Assembly: GCA_003415625.1 (NCBI GenBank)
Contig: PYIU01000005.1
Coordinates: forward strand, 1,741,001 to 1,805,000
Direction: 5' to 3'
DNA length: 64,000 bases
Source: Aquanectria penicillioides
Taxonomy: Eukaryota; Ascomycota; Sordariomycetes; Hypocreales; Nectriaceae
Positions 1-11,936 of this stretch are shown in pieces (position 1 is the first letter of the stretch; every line of letters starts with the position of its first letter). The position numbers and the translations under genes are program-made. The notes beneath the pieces were generated by a model, which saw nothing but the letters and a program-made list of their open reading frames with translations, had not been told where the DNA came from and did not search any database.

Positions 1-1826
1 CTTCCTTCCTTCCTTCTCTCTCCCAACCCCGGGTCGTCCGGCACCCGGTCGGCAGCGGGGCCGCCGGAGGACGGGGGAAGGGTTCCATTCGACCACAGGC
101 CGAAAGAGGCAATGGGGGCAAGCCTCCTCACTCCAAACGCCCCCCCGCCCGCCCCTTCCTAGAGTGCCGAGCTGGCGTGCGCCGTCTTCTCCCTAGCTAT
201 CTCTCCTTCGTCACTTCGGTGGTCTGGATATCCCTGACCTGCTGCTTACTGTGACACCTGATTTCAACAAGTGCCGAAGATGCACGGCCACCCCAATTAT
301 CCTTGTCCTAGTCCTATTCCCCCCCCCTAGTCGGCTTATCCTAGACGCCGTCTGTTACACTGAGCGCGAAAAAAAAAAAAAAAAAAAAAAAGGGTTCTGT
401 CTGAGCCACTCAAACTCAACACTGACCCGATTCTCACATGGCTTCATCAGGACATAAAAAGATTATTCATTGATAATACTCTTTACTGATAAAATAGATA
501 AATCCATCCACTATAAAGAAAAAAATTCCAAATATAATTTCCTAGAGGGCCTCATTTTTTTTGCCGTCTAACGAAGAACGGATTAGTTCGTAACCAAATT
601 GTCTTACACTTCGGTCACGGTTACAAGTTGCGAATCAGGAGACTCTCGAGATACCATGTGAGCGAGTGGAACTTTTTTTTTTTTTTTTTTTTGGCTCAAA
701 CCTACTGACTGTACTTACTGATTTTGCCTCCCTCAGTGCATCTGCATCTCTACCCGATGTGCCTGATGGAGCCATTTTCTTACGTCGTACCTTTCAAGCC
801 ATCTCATTTAGCTCGATGCTACTTCAGCCCGGCCATCTTTGTTGGCCGCTCAACACTTCCCCGTGGTTCGATTAACTTTTACTAATCAGGAATGATAGGA
901 TATGCATGATTCAAACTACAGATTAAAAAAAAGGAGAAAGAGGAGAGAAAGAGAGAAAAAGATAAGCTACTTTGTCTTGGAGTTGAGTCACGGCCGATAA
1001 AGCTCGTGACCTTGGTTGTATTATACCTCGGTAACTAAAGCAAAGTAACTAATAGGTGAGGTAAAGCAACGCAAAGCAACGCAAAGCAACGTAACGCAAC
1101 GTAGGTACTGGCTATACACCATGTATGTATGTATGTACTCCAGGCGCGACGGCCTAACTTCAACTCTTGGTTGACAGTCCATCCAGGGTATTCTGACCTT
1201 GTCATAAGAGTCGAGTGTTTATCGACTATGCCCCCGACTCCCATCTCATTTGTACATTGATGCGTGCATCATTCCACGGCATCGTCATCTCATCCCAAGT
1301 CGCAGAGTGCCCCAAAACAACCCAAACTAAAGAAAAACAGCCTTAACAAAATAAATCATGATGCCAGGAAAGGGGTATATAGAATTAGTTTCCATGGCCC
1401 CAAACACTTCCCACTCAAGCAAAACACGCACAAAAAAAAAGTTTGTTTCTGTCTGACAAAGGGGACAACTTCATCACTCTCACTTCCATGTCGTGGCGTA
1501 GGGCCAAATAGCAACAAAGGGAAATAGTGCCTGTCTAGGCCAGTGGGTTCCTCAGAGGCCGTAGCTTGAGGTAAAAGGAAGGGACTGTGTTTGTATATGT
1601 GTGGTATGTAAGGGGTTTGGTAGGTTGGTAAGGATATTGGGGGGGGGGGGGGGGGGGGTATCGAGCGGTTCGTATAAAAGAAGCAACAAACAAAATACTC
1701 CATGGGGTTCCTCATTTCGTGAAACCGCTCCGTGTGGTGTATGACAAAGGGAATCATTCGACAAAGGGGAATGAAAAAAGAAAATAATCGTGCCCGTCAG
1801 GGTGTAATAGATGGCAGGAACGCTTG
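1..1826. other. Gene-free left flank
   Basis: No open reading frame here resembles a known protein. The stretch holds long homopolymers (A23 at 369-391, T20 at 673-692, G20 at 1639-1658), an AT-rich patch around 460-560 and a short tandem array of a 10-base unit at 1061-1103. The part next to 1827 should include the 3' untranslated region of the TBC gene, which ends at 1827 on the minus strand. Confidence 0.6.
1061..1103. repeat. Short tandem repeat, 10-base unit
   Basis: The unit GCAAAGCAAC is repeated about three times and followed by degenerate copies (GTAACGCAAC). It lies in non-coding DNA downstream of the TBC gene. Confidence 0.8.
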
Positions 1827-4800
1827 CTAGGCCTTCTTCTTGCCGTGGTGCGCTTTCCACTCTGCCTTCATCACCTTCAACAGGAGATCTTCATCCTTGA
1901 TTTGGATCTGCGATGTCAATGCCTTCATGGCGTTCTCAAAGTCGGCGTCTACAATCACCTCGCGGAGTGCTTGTGCAAGAGCCGCGCTTGTAGCGTGTAG
2001 AACGTCGTACTCGCCAATCTTAATCTTCGCGGGGGCATTCGCGGCATCGGACTTCTCTGACACTGATACGGACTCGGGGCGGGTAGGCGTGTTATTGCCG
2101 TGGAGCAAAAACACATCCCACACCCGTAGCTGTGCTGCGAAGGGAATCGACAGGTTAAATAGCGTCAGGTACCATCTGGTCCCGTACGCGGTAGTGTCGA
2201 TGCATAAATCTTCCAGCTTTTTAGCCACGTCCTTGTTGAGCCAGTTGTCGTTGAAGTCCTTCATGGCTGTCATGAGCTCTTCGAAACCCGGCCGGTAGAG
2301 TCGACAGAGCCCACGAAACTTCCACATGCGCACGAGCATGACAAAACACTTCTCCTCGTCAAAGTAACACAGCAGCGTCGCCACCAGCGATGCCATTCCC
2401 TGGACATAGCCAGTCTCCGGGAAATATATGGAGATGGCATGGAGGACGCGAAACATTAGTCGCTGACCCCCACGGTATCGTCGCCGGAACATTATATGTC
2501 TGTTAATGGTCCGGGGAACATCCAGGTCGATTTGGACATCATCTGGCGAGCTTCGCAACTGAAGTCGGTGAAAGTTGGTGATGATCTCCTCTGATGATGA
2601 AGAGTCTTGGTGTCCTTTAGCGCTCGTGGTAAGAAATGACCACCAAGCAGCTGCTCGCCATCGGTCGGGAATTCCTTTCCATGTTCTCTCAATGAGCTTC
2701 GGGTTCTCAACGTCGAACTCGAACTCCATTCCTTGACCCTGGCCGCCTTTGTGGACGACCTTGGCCATTCTCCTCCACTTTTCAGACCTTTCCCATTCCT
2801 TGCGTTTCATAACGTCGTTAAGCCTATCGGCTCTGGCTTCCTCCACAATATCCTGCAGGCTGGGAGATGCGTTGAGCATGTCTCCTGCCTCATCCATCCA
2901 TCGCCGATCACGGTTGTGCGGCAGTAGGTTGCTGGCCTGGCGGATGACTGATCGAGACGACCTGAGCGATGGGGACGCCGACAACTCGGATGCCTGAGTG
3001 TTGAGCGACCGCGCCGACACCTTTCGGGCGGGAATCGGTCGGCCACCATAGTGCACCGAGAGGCCTGCCCCTTCGCGCCTCACGAGGATGCTGCGCTTCT
3101 TCCTAGGCGTGCCCGGGAGCGACCTTACTTCAGTGGGAGTCCCTACCCTTGGAACCGGGGCGGGGGTAAAGTAATGAAGCCGTAGCGGTCAACGCGAGCG
3201 CCCTCGATGTCTTGCCAATCCTCCAGACCATCAGTGCATTCAAGCTGCGACTTGGGCAGATCGTAGTGAAGGGACGAAGAGCTTCCAGAAGCGGGAGCAC
3301 CCTGAGCGGGAGCCAGACTTTCGGGAGCGCTACAAATAACGAGGTAGACGAGTTAGCATCATGATTCAAAGCAAGCGATGTACAGGCGGGAACACTAGGA
3401 AACCATACGGGACATTGTCGTTCTCCTCAGACGGCACTTCGGGAGTCGGCTCGAGGCGCTCGCAGTACGAGCGCCGGGAGCCAGGCTCGCCGTAGGGGCC
3501 ATCGCCAACAGTATAGAGCGATCTCACCTTTTGAGATTCCTTCTCCACGTCGGCGGGCAAGACGCGAATGTCGGGGGGCGACATCAGACCCCGAGGCGCG
3601 CTGGCCTCGATGTTATTGTTCTTGTTGAGATCGGCATCGGTATCGATCGTGTCGTAGCTGGGACGCGCCTGGGATTGAGAGGCGGGTGTCGTGGGTGTCG
3701 TGGGCGTGGGCGTGGCGGCGCGACCATCGTCATTGGGGACGGATTGGGTAGTAGGGGATGATGTTTTTTCAAGATGGACTTTGGCATCGGTGTTGAGGCC
3801 CGGAACTTCGGTGGAGCCAAACATGATGCTGCCGCGGTTGGTGAAGGAGACAGAGGTTAGGAAATAATCATCATCGAGGAGGCGATCGCTGGGGATGGAG
3901 ACATCGAGGGGGATAAAGGGTTGATGATCCGACGACTGGGTGGTAGTCGAGGTGGAGGACGAATCACGCCTGTGCCAGAATCGGGAAACCGACTTTGGGG
4001 ACGACGATAGCGTGTTCCTGGTCTTCTGTTTGATGAGCTTCGGCCCTTGGGTGGCGGTAGCGCTCGCGGTAGTGGGAGCCTCTTCAGTTGCGGTCACAGT
4101 GCTAGCGGACGGCGAAATGCCGGGGGCGCTGGTAGCGGTGGTAGTAGTGGTGGTAGTGGGGGTAGTGGAGGCAGTATGGGCTATCGGGGCCCCTGAGTCC
4201 ACCAAATCCTCAGTGCTCATTCCACCCGCAGCACGCGACCGGGGCTCGGAGCCCCGCCACAGGGGTTGCATGGGCGCTAAGACCTGCGTCAAGCTTGGTG
4301 TCCTGAAGCGCGATACTGGCCGCAAGCTGATACCCTTGACCAGTTTGCGGGGGGCAGATGAAAACGACGATCGCGGCGACGACGGTGAGGAGCTCGTCGG
4401 ACTCTCAGTCGCCGAAGCGCACGGGGTGTTGGCGGTTTTGGGTGTTTTGGCCTTGCCCTTGGACTTGGGTTCCGCCCCGGGAATGGGCCGGGGAGGCGTA
4501 GTAGAGTGGGACACCTGGGGCGGCATGGTGCACCCAGCGTTGGACACGATCGAGGAAGCAGTTGACACAGATGTCAGCGCATCGTTGATGCTATTCTCGT
4601 CCACAAATGGGTCCCCCATTTGGTGCACCGCAGGCACCGGGGACGGGAGGGTAGAAGTAACCATGACCAGGGTAGTCGCCGCACTTGCGTTTTTGTACGC
4701 CTTGGCCTTGGCAGCTTTGGCCTTGTCCTTGGGGGACACTGGCGACTCCTGGTCTTCGTCCTCGTCGTCCTCCTCGTGAATTGTCGAGGTCGACGTGGAG

Positions 4801-5159
4801 TTGGTTCGCGCAACGCCCGAGTCTCGCTTCCACTCCTCGACGATGACAGGCGAGGTGCGGAGGGAGGGCGATGAAGAGAAGGACGTCCGGAGGGCCGGGT
4901 GCTCCTCGGCGGGAGGTGGGACCGCGGAGGTTGGAGGGGCCACCACGATGGGGTGGTGAGACTGGTGAGAGGACGTCGACGAAGTCGATGGGCGGCGAGA
5001 GGATCGGACCGAGTTTCGGGACACGACGGGGATGGGAGGCTCTGCCTGCACCGTCTTTTCGTATCGAAGGGCCACTAGGCCGGTATCAGTTCCAAAGGTA
5101 CCTCTTCGTCCCGTCGAGTGGCTAGCCCGCCGAGAGTTGGGGAGCTTTCCAGGCAACAT
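1827..5159 (-). CDS. TBC-domain Rab GTPase-activating protein (frame break near 3160)
   Basis: Predicted GTPase-activating protein for Rab GTPases in membrane traffic. Exon 1 is 5159-3409, an intron (GTATGG...TTGTAG, 79 nt) spans 3408-3330, and exon 2 runs 3329-1827. The N-terminal two thirds are low-complexity, rich in Ser, Thr and Pro. The TBC domain covers roughly residues 800-1020. It starts at TWKGIPDRWR and carries both catalytic fingers: Arg in IDLDVPR (about residue 857) and Gln in YVQGM (about 894). The start is the ATG at 5159; an in-frame ATG at 5321 would add 54 unconvincing residues. After VDRYGFIT the frame runs into a stop, and the continuation (VGTPTEVRS) lies in another frame. 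One extra base in the C run at 3157-3166 would join them into about 1084 residues. I cannot name a yeast orthologue with confidence. Confidence 0.88.
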
Positions 5160-6708
5160 GGCCGTGCCGTCAGATTGGTTAGTTGCGGTTACAATATTGG
5201 TCGTATTATCGACGCTGGTGAGCCGAGATATGCAGGGCGGCGGTGTTGGGCGACGTGCCCCTGCCGAAAAAAAAAATTGGCTCCAAGATGGGTTACAGCG
5301 TTGGGGAGGAGTGCACTGCAAGCTGCGAGGTTTGCCAAGGGAGGAATCAATCCGAAGTAAGATCCCTTACCTTTGAACAATGGCGGAGTCGTTGGTGCGT
5401 AGTTTGTGGTGTTGGTCGCGGACAAAGGCGCGAAATCGGGAGGTGGTGCTGCTGAGTGCGTGTAAGTGGGAGTGAGACCTTGGTCGTTGGTGTATAAGTC
5501 CAAAAAGGGAGACGACCACAGCAAAGAATGCAACGGCGCCGCGCACACAAAGACATAAACGAAAACCCGCGAGATCAAATAGAAAAGGCGAGGGGGGAAA
5601 GGGAGGGGAGCCGAAAAGAAAAAGGGAAACCCGACGAAGGTTAACGAGAACCCCGAGGAACCCTGAATTCGACGGTGTGAGATGAAGAGAGATTGCAAAA
5701 GGTGCCTTACTCTATCGGAAGAGAGGATGCAGGTCAGACCGTGACGTGATATGAGCCCGAGCCGGCAGCGAGAAAAGGCGGGACTCGTAAGACACGGCGT
5801 GCATTTAAGTCTCTCGGATGGAGCCAAGAAGGGAAAGAAGAGCGCGGGTCGAGACAGAGCAATCTTGCAGAGACTCAGGAAACAGACGAGGCGTCGCGGA
5901 TGCGAGTTGGAGTGGCGGCGAGCAAAGCAAATGGTGGAGGGTCGGGAGCTGAATCAGACTCAGAGAACCGGGGAAACATTGAACGGTGGCAGCAGGCGCT
6001 TCTAGATCGGAAAGAAAGCAAGCGAAAAAGCCAGGAACGCCGAGAGTAAAGTGAGACAGGCCCAAATGATGATGAACCGGAGGAGGAGGGCCAAAGGAAA
6101 GAGGGCACACGAGGAAGCGTGAGGAGGCGAGGTGAAGGGCCAAGCTCGAAAGCGCGCGGTCGCCGTGAGTGCCTTATACATATACCATATACCGCTCAAA
6201 CGAACCATTGCTGGGTGTGTGCGCCCCAAATTATTTTTTTTTTTTTTTCGCTCTCAGTCTCTCTCTGCCACTTGTGAGTGCCAATTGACAAGTCCCAGGC
6301 AGGCCCGGCCACCCCATGCCCGACCGCACCGCGTCCCACGTCCCCGTCCACAGGGCCGAGAGAGAGATGGGTGGATGCGGATGTGGATGCGGATGTGTGG
6401 GCTAGATGGCGGGCGGGAACCCGGCCGTGGGCGAACAGACGACAGAGGAGCCCATCCAGCAACAGCCACATCACCCACCGCTTGATGCCCCCGGCCGCCT
6501 CTCGTTGGCTACATGGCATGGACTTGGGGACTTGGCTTCGAGGGTGGCCCCCGCCATCTGGGCCCGGTGTGCCCTGTGGCCAGTGGGAGACAGCGTGGGC
6601 AGAAGCGAGCATGCGGCGTTGACAACGTCAAGAAAAAAAAGAGACGAGACGGTGAAAAGTCGCAACGGACAGAATCGTTTGACACACACGCGGCAAACTC
6701 ACGCAGTC

Positions 6709-6735
6709 GCGCACGCACGCACGCACGCACGCACA
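6709..6735. repeat. CGCA tetranucleotide microsatellite
   Basis: About six uninterrupted copies of the unit CGCA lie in non-coding DNA upstream of the TBC gene. Confidence 0.8.
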
Positions 6736-9700
6736 CATGAATCCATCCATCCCACTGCTACTTACATGGAACATGGACAATGTGCGTACGTAGCATCTGG
6801 CTGTATGTACTGGCCTGGCCTCTGTCTGGGTCCTGACCTTGCCGTCGCCCTCCTTCACCGCACCAGTCCAGCCATACCGCATACCGCTCCGCTCCGCGTT
6901 GGAAACCCGGGGGGGCCACAACCGGTGTCGAGCCTGCATGGCTTTTCCACGATTGGGTCACAGCCCCAGAAAAACCTGGTGCGAGTTACAACACATCGCT
7001 GCACGCACGCACCACTCTAACCATGACCCCCCCGGCCTGAGGTCCTTTCAGGTGCAGCAGCTGCTGCTGCTACGACCCTCTCAGGGCAATCGGTGGGAGG
7101 AACGGCGTTGATGAGGCCGGTCCCCGTACCCGTACCACGATACAGAGCCAAGGCCGCAGAGGCATTTACAGCATACAGCAGCAATCGTCTGGCTCCGAGA
7201 GAAAGGAAACAAGACAGGACAGGGTCGGCCGGGCTGGCCGGTCTCCTTCCGCACATCGTACAAATCACCCATCTACTTACTTCCAGCGTAATAATGGAGG
7301 TACCATAGTACAATACAAAGACGTACAACGGGAGCGCACCGTAACTTTTAGTGCAAGCCAGTGTCTCCACTTACACTCAACCACCACTCACACATGATCG
7401 AACACGACATGACACAGCGCAGGTCCGTACAGCACAGCACAGCGCACAGCACGAGGAACGCATGGGCACCCAACCGGGGGGAGGCAGCCCGAGCAAGGCC
7501 GATAGGGGCAGGAAGATGAGGAGGAAATAAAAAGGAAAATAGGATCTCGTTGGTGCGTGTGAGATAGACAGGCAGCACGCAGGAACACGTCGAGCGCAAC
7601 AACAGACAGACACAGGCAATCACGATGCTACTGTGCCCACCGCCACCCTTGCCGCATATTGATACATACAGTACCGATCACAGGTAGGTAGGTAGGTAAG
7701 TACCAACCATTGTATTCCATATCGCATCGCGTCTCGACGCCCGGCGATGAATGGCTGGGGCGGGCAAACGGGAACGGGAACGGACGGGATGCAAGGCACA
7801 TGCTCCGGATACACTCAGAGTCACATATCAGAGTCCGATACAGGACCAATCGCATCCTAACGGAGCACCGTTTAACCTTCAGAGATTTCTTAGTGGGAGT
7901 AAAAAAAAAAATAAACCCGGTGCCATTACTGGTCGCGCTCGACGCATAAACGCCATCCAGGAACGCCAAACCGCAGAGAACTTCCTTCTTGGTGGTTAGT
8001 TGTCGGCATCCGTCCGCTCCGGGGGGGGCCTTGCAAGGAGCGAGAGAGATGCAGAGAGTGTGTGGGAGACGGCCTCTCTCTCTCGCTCTCATTACGCCCG
8101 GCTGGATTACGAAAGTGACCAGTAAGTGAGGCCGTGAAAGTGGGACGTTTATCTCTGCCGTGGCGGCCTTGCGGTCTTTACCAGTTGGCCGTTTTGGCTG
8201 TGGTCCTATCATTTTTTTTCCTCCCATTTTTTTTTTTTCAAGAAAAAAAAACCCCCCCTTCCTCCGTTCCCTCCGCCTTGCCTCTCGGCCTCGCGCTTGG
8301 CAGCCTGTGACTCTTCCTTGACGTCCTTCAGGCTCCACCTTTGGGTTAAGTGGCCCGCTTTTGCGACTGGGGGCACTGAGCCTATCACAGGCGAACAAAA
8401 GATGGAGGGCAGGGACCGCAGATGCAGTCCAGGGTTGCGCTTGGGGTGGGAAGGGCGCTGCAAGGTACCCGCAACTCCAACACACCATCTTCAACCAGGC
8501 ACGCACCAAGTCCCAAGACACCAAGACACACATACATACATACACACACACGTACAGTAGACCCAAATGCCCAAAACGCACCTTCAGCCGTGCTTACATG
8601 TGGCTAGCACAACTTTTGTAACACCGCCAGCACAAACGAGGAATAATGCGACGTGGTAAAAATAAAAATACAAAAACAAAAACAAATGCTTCCCCCCTCT
8701 TCTGAAAAAGCACGCAACAGCTCCGGCTTCTCTCAATAGTTTGTGCATGACATGCACAAGTGACAGACCACCGTCTGCGTGTAATGTTTACCCAGCCACA
8801 TGTCCGTAGCCGTGTGCCAGCGTGTATGGGAAACGTCAAAACCACCCACTGACACCACCAACGATCAAGTACCAACAACAAACTTATTCGCATGATTTTC
8901 CAGCTCAGTGTGGGGAGAGAGTGAGACAGGCTGCGCAAAGTCGACCAAACTGGCCGAGTCTTCGTCTCTTTCTCTTTTCTTTCTTCTGCTCCTTTTCCGT
9001 TCATTCTGCTCCGCGCCGTCCCACCCATCCATCTCGCCTGGTCCCATCCCCATCACATCCTATCCCATTCCCAGGCCTTACCAAGGCATACCTTATCCGC
9101 CTCGCCGAGCAAACCGGGATGTTCCCGTCCACACGAGTTTCAAGGTTTATTCGGCATTTCACATGGTCCCATCAACGCCATCTTACGTTTTTTTTTTCCT
9201 CCTCGCCGTTGCTTGTTAGCACCGTTTGCCTCGCCGTCCCTATCGTGATCCGTTTCTTTCGCCTTCGCTGTTGTAACTGCTTTGGGGGGAGCCTTCATGC
9301 TCCAACTCCACTTGGGGAAGGACCTTTCTCACTCTTCGGTGGGAAGGAGGGGCCTCTATCCGTCTTTGTCCATGGAAACGCCATGCTTCGCCCGGGGACC
9401 CTTAGGATGATGACTGCTGCTATTGATGATCGGAGACCAGGTCAAGCAAACTTGTTCTCACTGCAGTTTTAATTAATGTGTGCGTTCGTTGTTGTGCCCC
9501 TCCGATCGATGAGATCTTGCCCCCCTCCCCGCAAGCCTGGCATGTATGTCTCTGATTGAGAACCACGATGTATCGTTGGGTACAGGAGGCTGGGCAGATC
9601 TCTCCCCCAAAGAAAAGCTGCATGCTGCAACGGGTCTAGAACGGGGACGGGGACGGGGACGAGACGACAGAAAGAGGCCCTGCCGGTTATCTGCTTGTCT

Positions 9701-10823
9701 CACCCTTTGCCATGTAGGGTATCGCAGTCCATTAGTCATAAGCGCTTCCGGGTGGGCGAACTAGCCATCACCAACTCACACTACACTTACAGTAGACTAA
9801 TGAGCCAGCCCGTCGCCGCCGGCCATGCCTTGACACTGAGCAAAAGATGTAATGGAGATGGGACCGGTCTAGCACAATGCAGCTTTGCCGTCCCTTAGCG
9901 TCGGCGCACCGCCCTTCCCATTGCCGGCTAGCAGCGTCATTCAAAAACACCATTCTTACATCATGGGGAAACCACGGCATGTTTGGCAGAAGAAATGAAG
10001 AAGTGCAAAGGAAGCATCACCCCCGGTCCCGGAACCAGGGTCGCCTCATGGGCTAGCATGGTCAGGGTGGAAATCGAGACGCCATCAAAGATCCGATTAG
10101 AAACAAACCCTGGTCAACAAAGAAAGGAAAATGAAAAGAAAAAAAAAAAAGGGAGAAGACAAATTCACCAAAAAAAAAACCCTCACTCGATTCGTCTAAG
10201 CCAGTGTGAGAGATACACAACTCAAGGCCAGCAGGCCGCACCACGGCAAAGTCTCTTATTTCTCTCAAAACACCAACCCTAACGCGCCCCCTCTCCCCAA
10301 TCAGCCAATTCTTCGTGTTGGGCGCAACAGTCCGATGCAGCAGATACACCATATTCCGTAGCAATGCCTCTCCCAGTTCCCCAAACAGGGAGCCACTGAC
10401 CGTTACATACATACAAATATGGCCCTTGCACATACGTATGCACGGCGCCGGGCCTAGGGTTTCTCGCTAATAAAAGGGTAAAAAACCCCCCCAGGCGGTC
10501 TTTGACGTGGCAGTTCTCCGACGCCAACACATCCTAACATGCACATCCCACACACCGTCCGTCGGGCCTCGTGGAAAGCCCGCCGTTGGATTGGTGCCAC
10601 CCCCGGCTCTTCCCCCGGTTCATCCACCCATCGCGTGGTAGCGGGGATTGCGGTTTTTGGGCTCTGCGCTCAGGGAGTGGGAATGGGGAGGGAAAGGTGT
10701 GGGAGGGGCGGTGAGATCTCATTCATTTGCGACTCGTCTTGTTCTCTCGCTCGCTCGCCCTCTCCCATCCCATGCGAAGGAAGGAGAAAAAAAAGAAAAT
10801 ATTGCCCTGCCCTGACCCTGCGC

Positions 10824-10861
10824 AAGCGAGCGAGCGAGCGAGCAAGCAAGCAAGCAAGCAA
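10824..10861. repeat. GCGA/GCAA tetranucleotide microsatellite
   Basis: Runs of GCGA change into runs of GCAA within 38 bases, a compound microsatellite in intergenic DNA. Confidence 0.8.
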
Positions 10862-11936
10862 AGCTCCCACTTTGCCAACCACCTATAGGCTGGGAGAGAG
10901 AACTCAGCGGGCAAGGATCAGGGGACCTCGGAAGGGGGGCAGCCAAGGAGAGGGACGATCGTCGGCTTGTGGAAGACGGCGGCGTGGGACCGATTGAAGC
11001 AACGCCGTTTGTCTCCGTTGTGCCTTCGTGCTGCCCCAGCCATGACATGCCAACTGTTGAGTGCATGCATCGGCGGCCACAAATCGCGTCCCAAAAGTGG
11101 ACACGCGAATCCATTCAACAGAGAGAGCGTTCCCCATCGTGTCCCGAGTAGACGCACCGGATCTGTGTCCGTCCGTGAAATCCGTCCAACCGTGTCCGTG
11201 GCTTCGTGCATCTGAAGTCGCTACTGCATCACCATCACCACAAAGGGGGGGGGAAACGCCATTGCAGCCTTTCTCCCCCCTCTCTCTCTCAATCAACCCT
11301 GCCCTAAAGCTAAGGAATCATCACTAGACCAAGGCTCAGACGGGCCAAGGCGAGTGTCACGGTCGGCTTCTGGGGGTGGAGGTTGGGGGCTTAGCAGGGC
11401 CGAGCTGACATGGGAATGGCATCATGGGCCAGGTATTCCCCTCAATACGCTCGTGCTGAGGTATTCGATCTCAACGCTACGTACCACTCCCTCCTCTCTC
11501 CCTCTCTTCCTCTCTCTTCTCCATCTCGTTCGCCTGTGCATCCGCTCAGTCCGCGTGCCCCTGTCCAATCCCGTCCTGGTCGTGAGGGCCTGCGCTCCTT
11601 TATGCCCTGTCCGTTTTGCTCTCCGCCCCCAACTGTCCCGGCTTTTCCAGCTGTCAAAAGTCTTGGTCCCTTGCAGCTTGCATCGCAAATTTTCAGGCCG
11701 GTCGGATCGCTTTCCAGTACAGGTCCCCCCCTTTAGGAGCCCTTCGCTGGCTCGATACTGCTCAGTCCTGCTCATGCACGTCCAAATTTTTTTTTACCCC
11801 TTGACCTTGAATGGCAGCATCTCGGGTCCCGGCGGGCTGGAGTCTTATCACGCCGCCCCCCTTTCATTTTGCCCATCTGCCGAGACTTTCGGAATCTGGT
11901 AAACCTTCCACAGCTCGTATCCACGTGCCTGCCCTC

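Larger units (their letters stand above)
5160..11936. other. Large intergenic region (about 6.8 kb) without a recognisable gene
   Basis: ORFs of up to 317 codons occur on both strands but are built from low-complexity or homopolymer translations and match no family I know. The DNA includes CT-rich and GA-rich tracts, poly-T runs (about 6233-6248), CGCA repeats (6709-6735), GGTA repeats (7683-7700) and GCGA/GCAA repeats (10824-10861). The right end should hold the 3' untranslated region of the DIL-ankyrin gene, and the left end the promoter and 5' leader of the TBC gene. An unannotated long non-coding RNA or an intron-rich orphan gene cannot be excluded by eye. Confidence 0.5.

Noticed and set aside
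3330..3408. Explaining the TBC frame break by a second intron
   Set aside because: The 79-nt intron here is well supported, but between VDRYGFIT and VGTPTEV there is no GT-AG pair spaced widely enough for a fungal intron.
3940..4779. Plus-strand ORF of 279 codons opposite TBC exon 1
   Set aside because: Antisense of Ser/Thr/Pro-rich coding sequence; it gives only Val/Gly/Ser-rich translation.
7628..8581. Minus-strand ORF of 317 codons
   Set aside because: Low-complexity translation with Phe and Lys runs from homopolymers, no family resemblance, and equally long ORFs in other frames.
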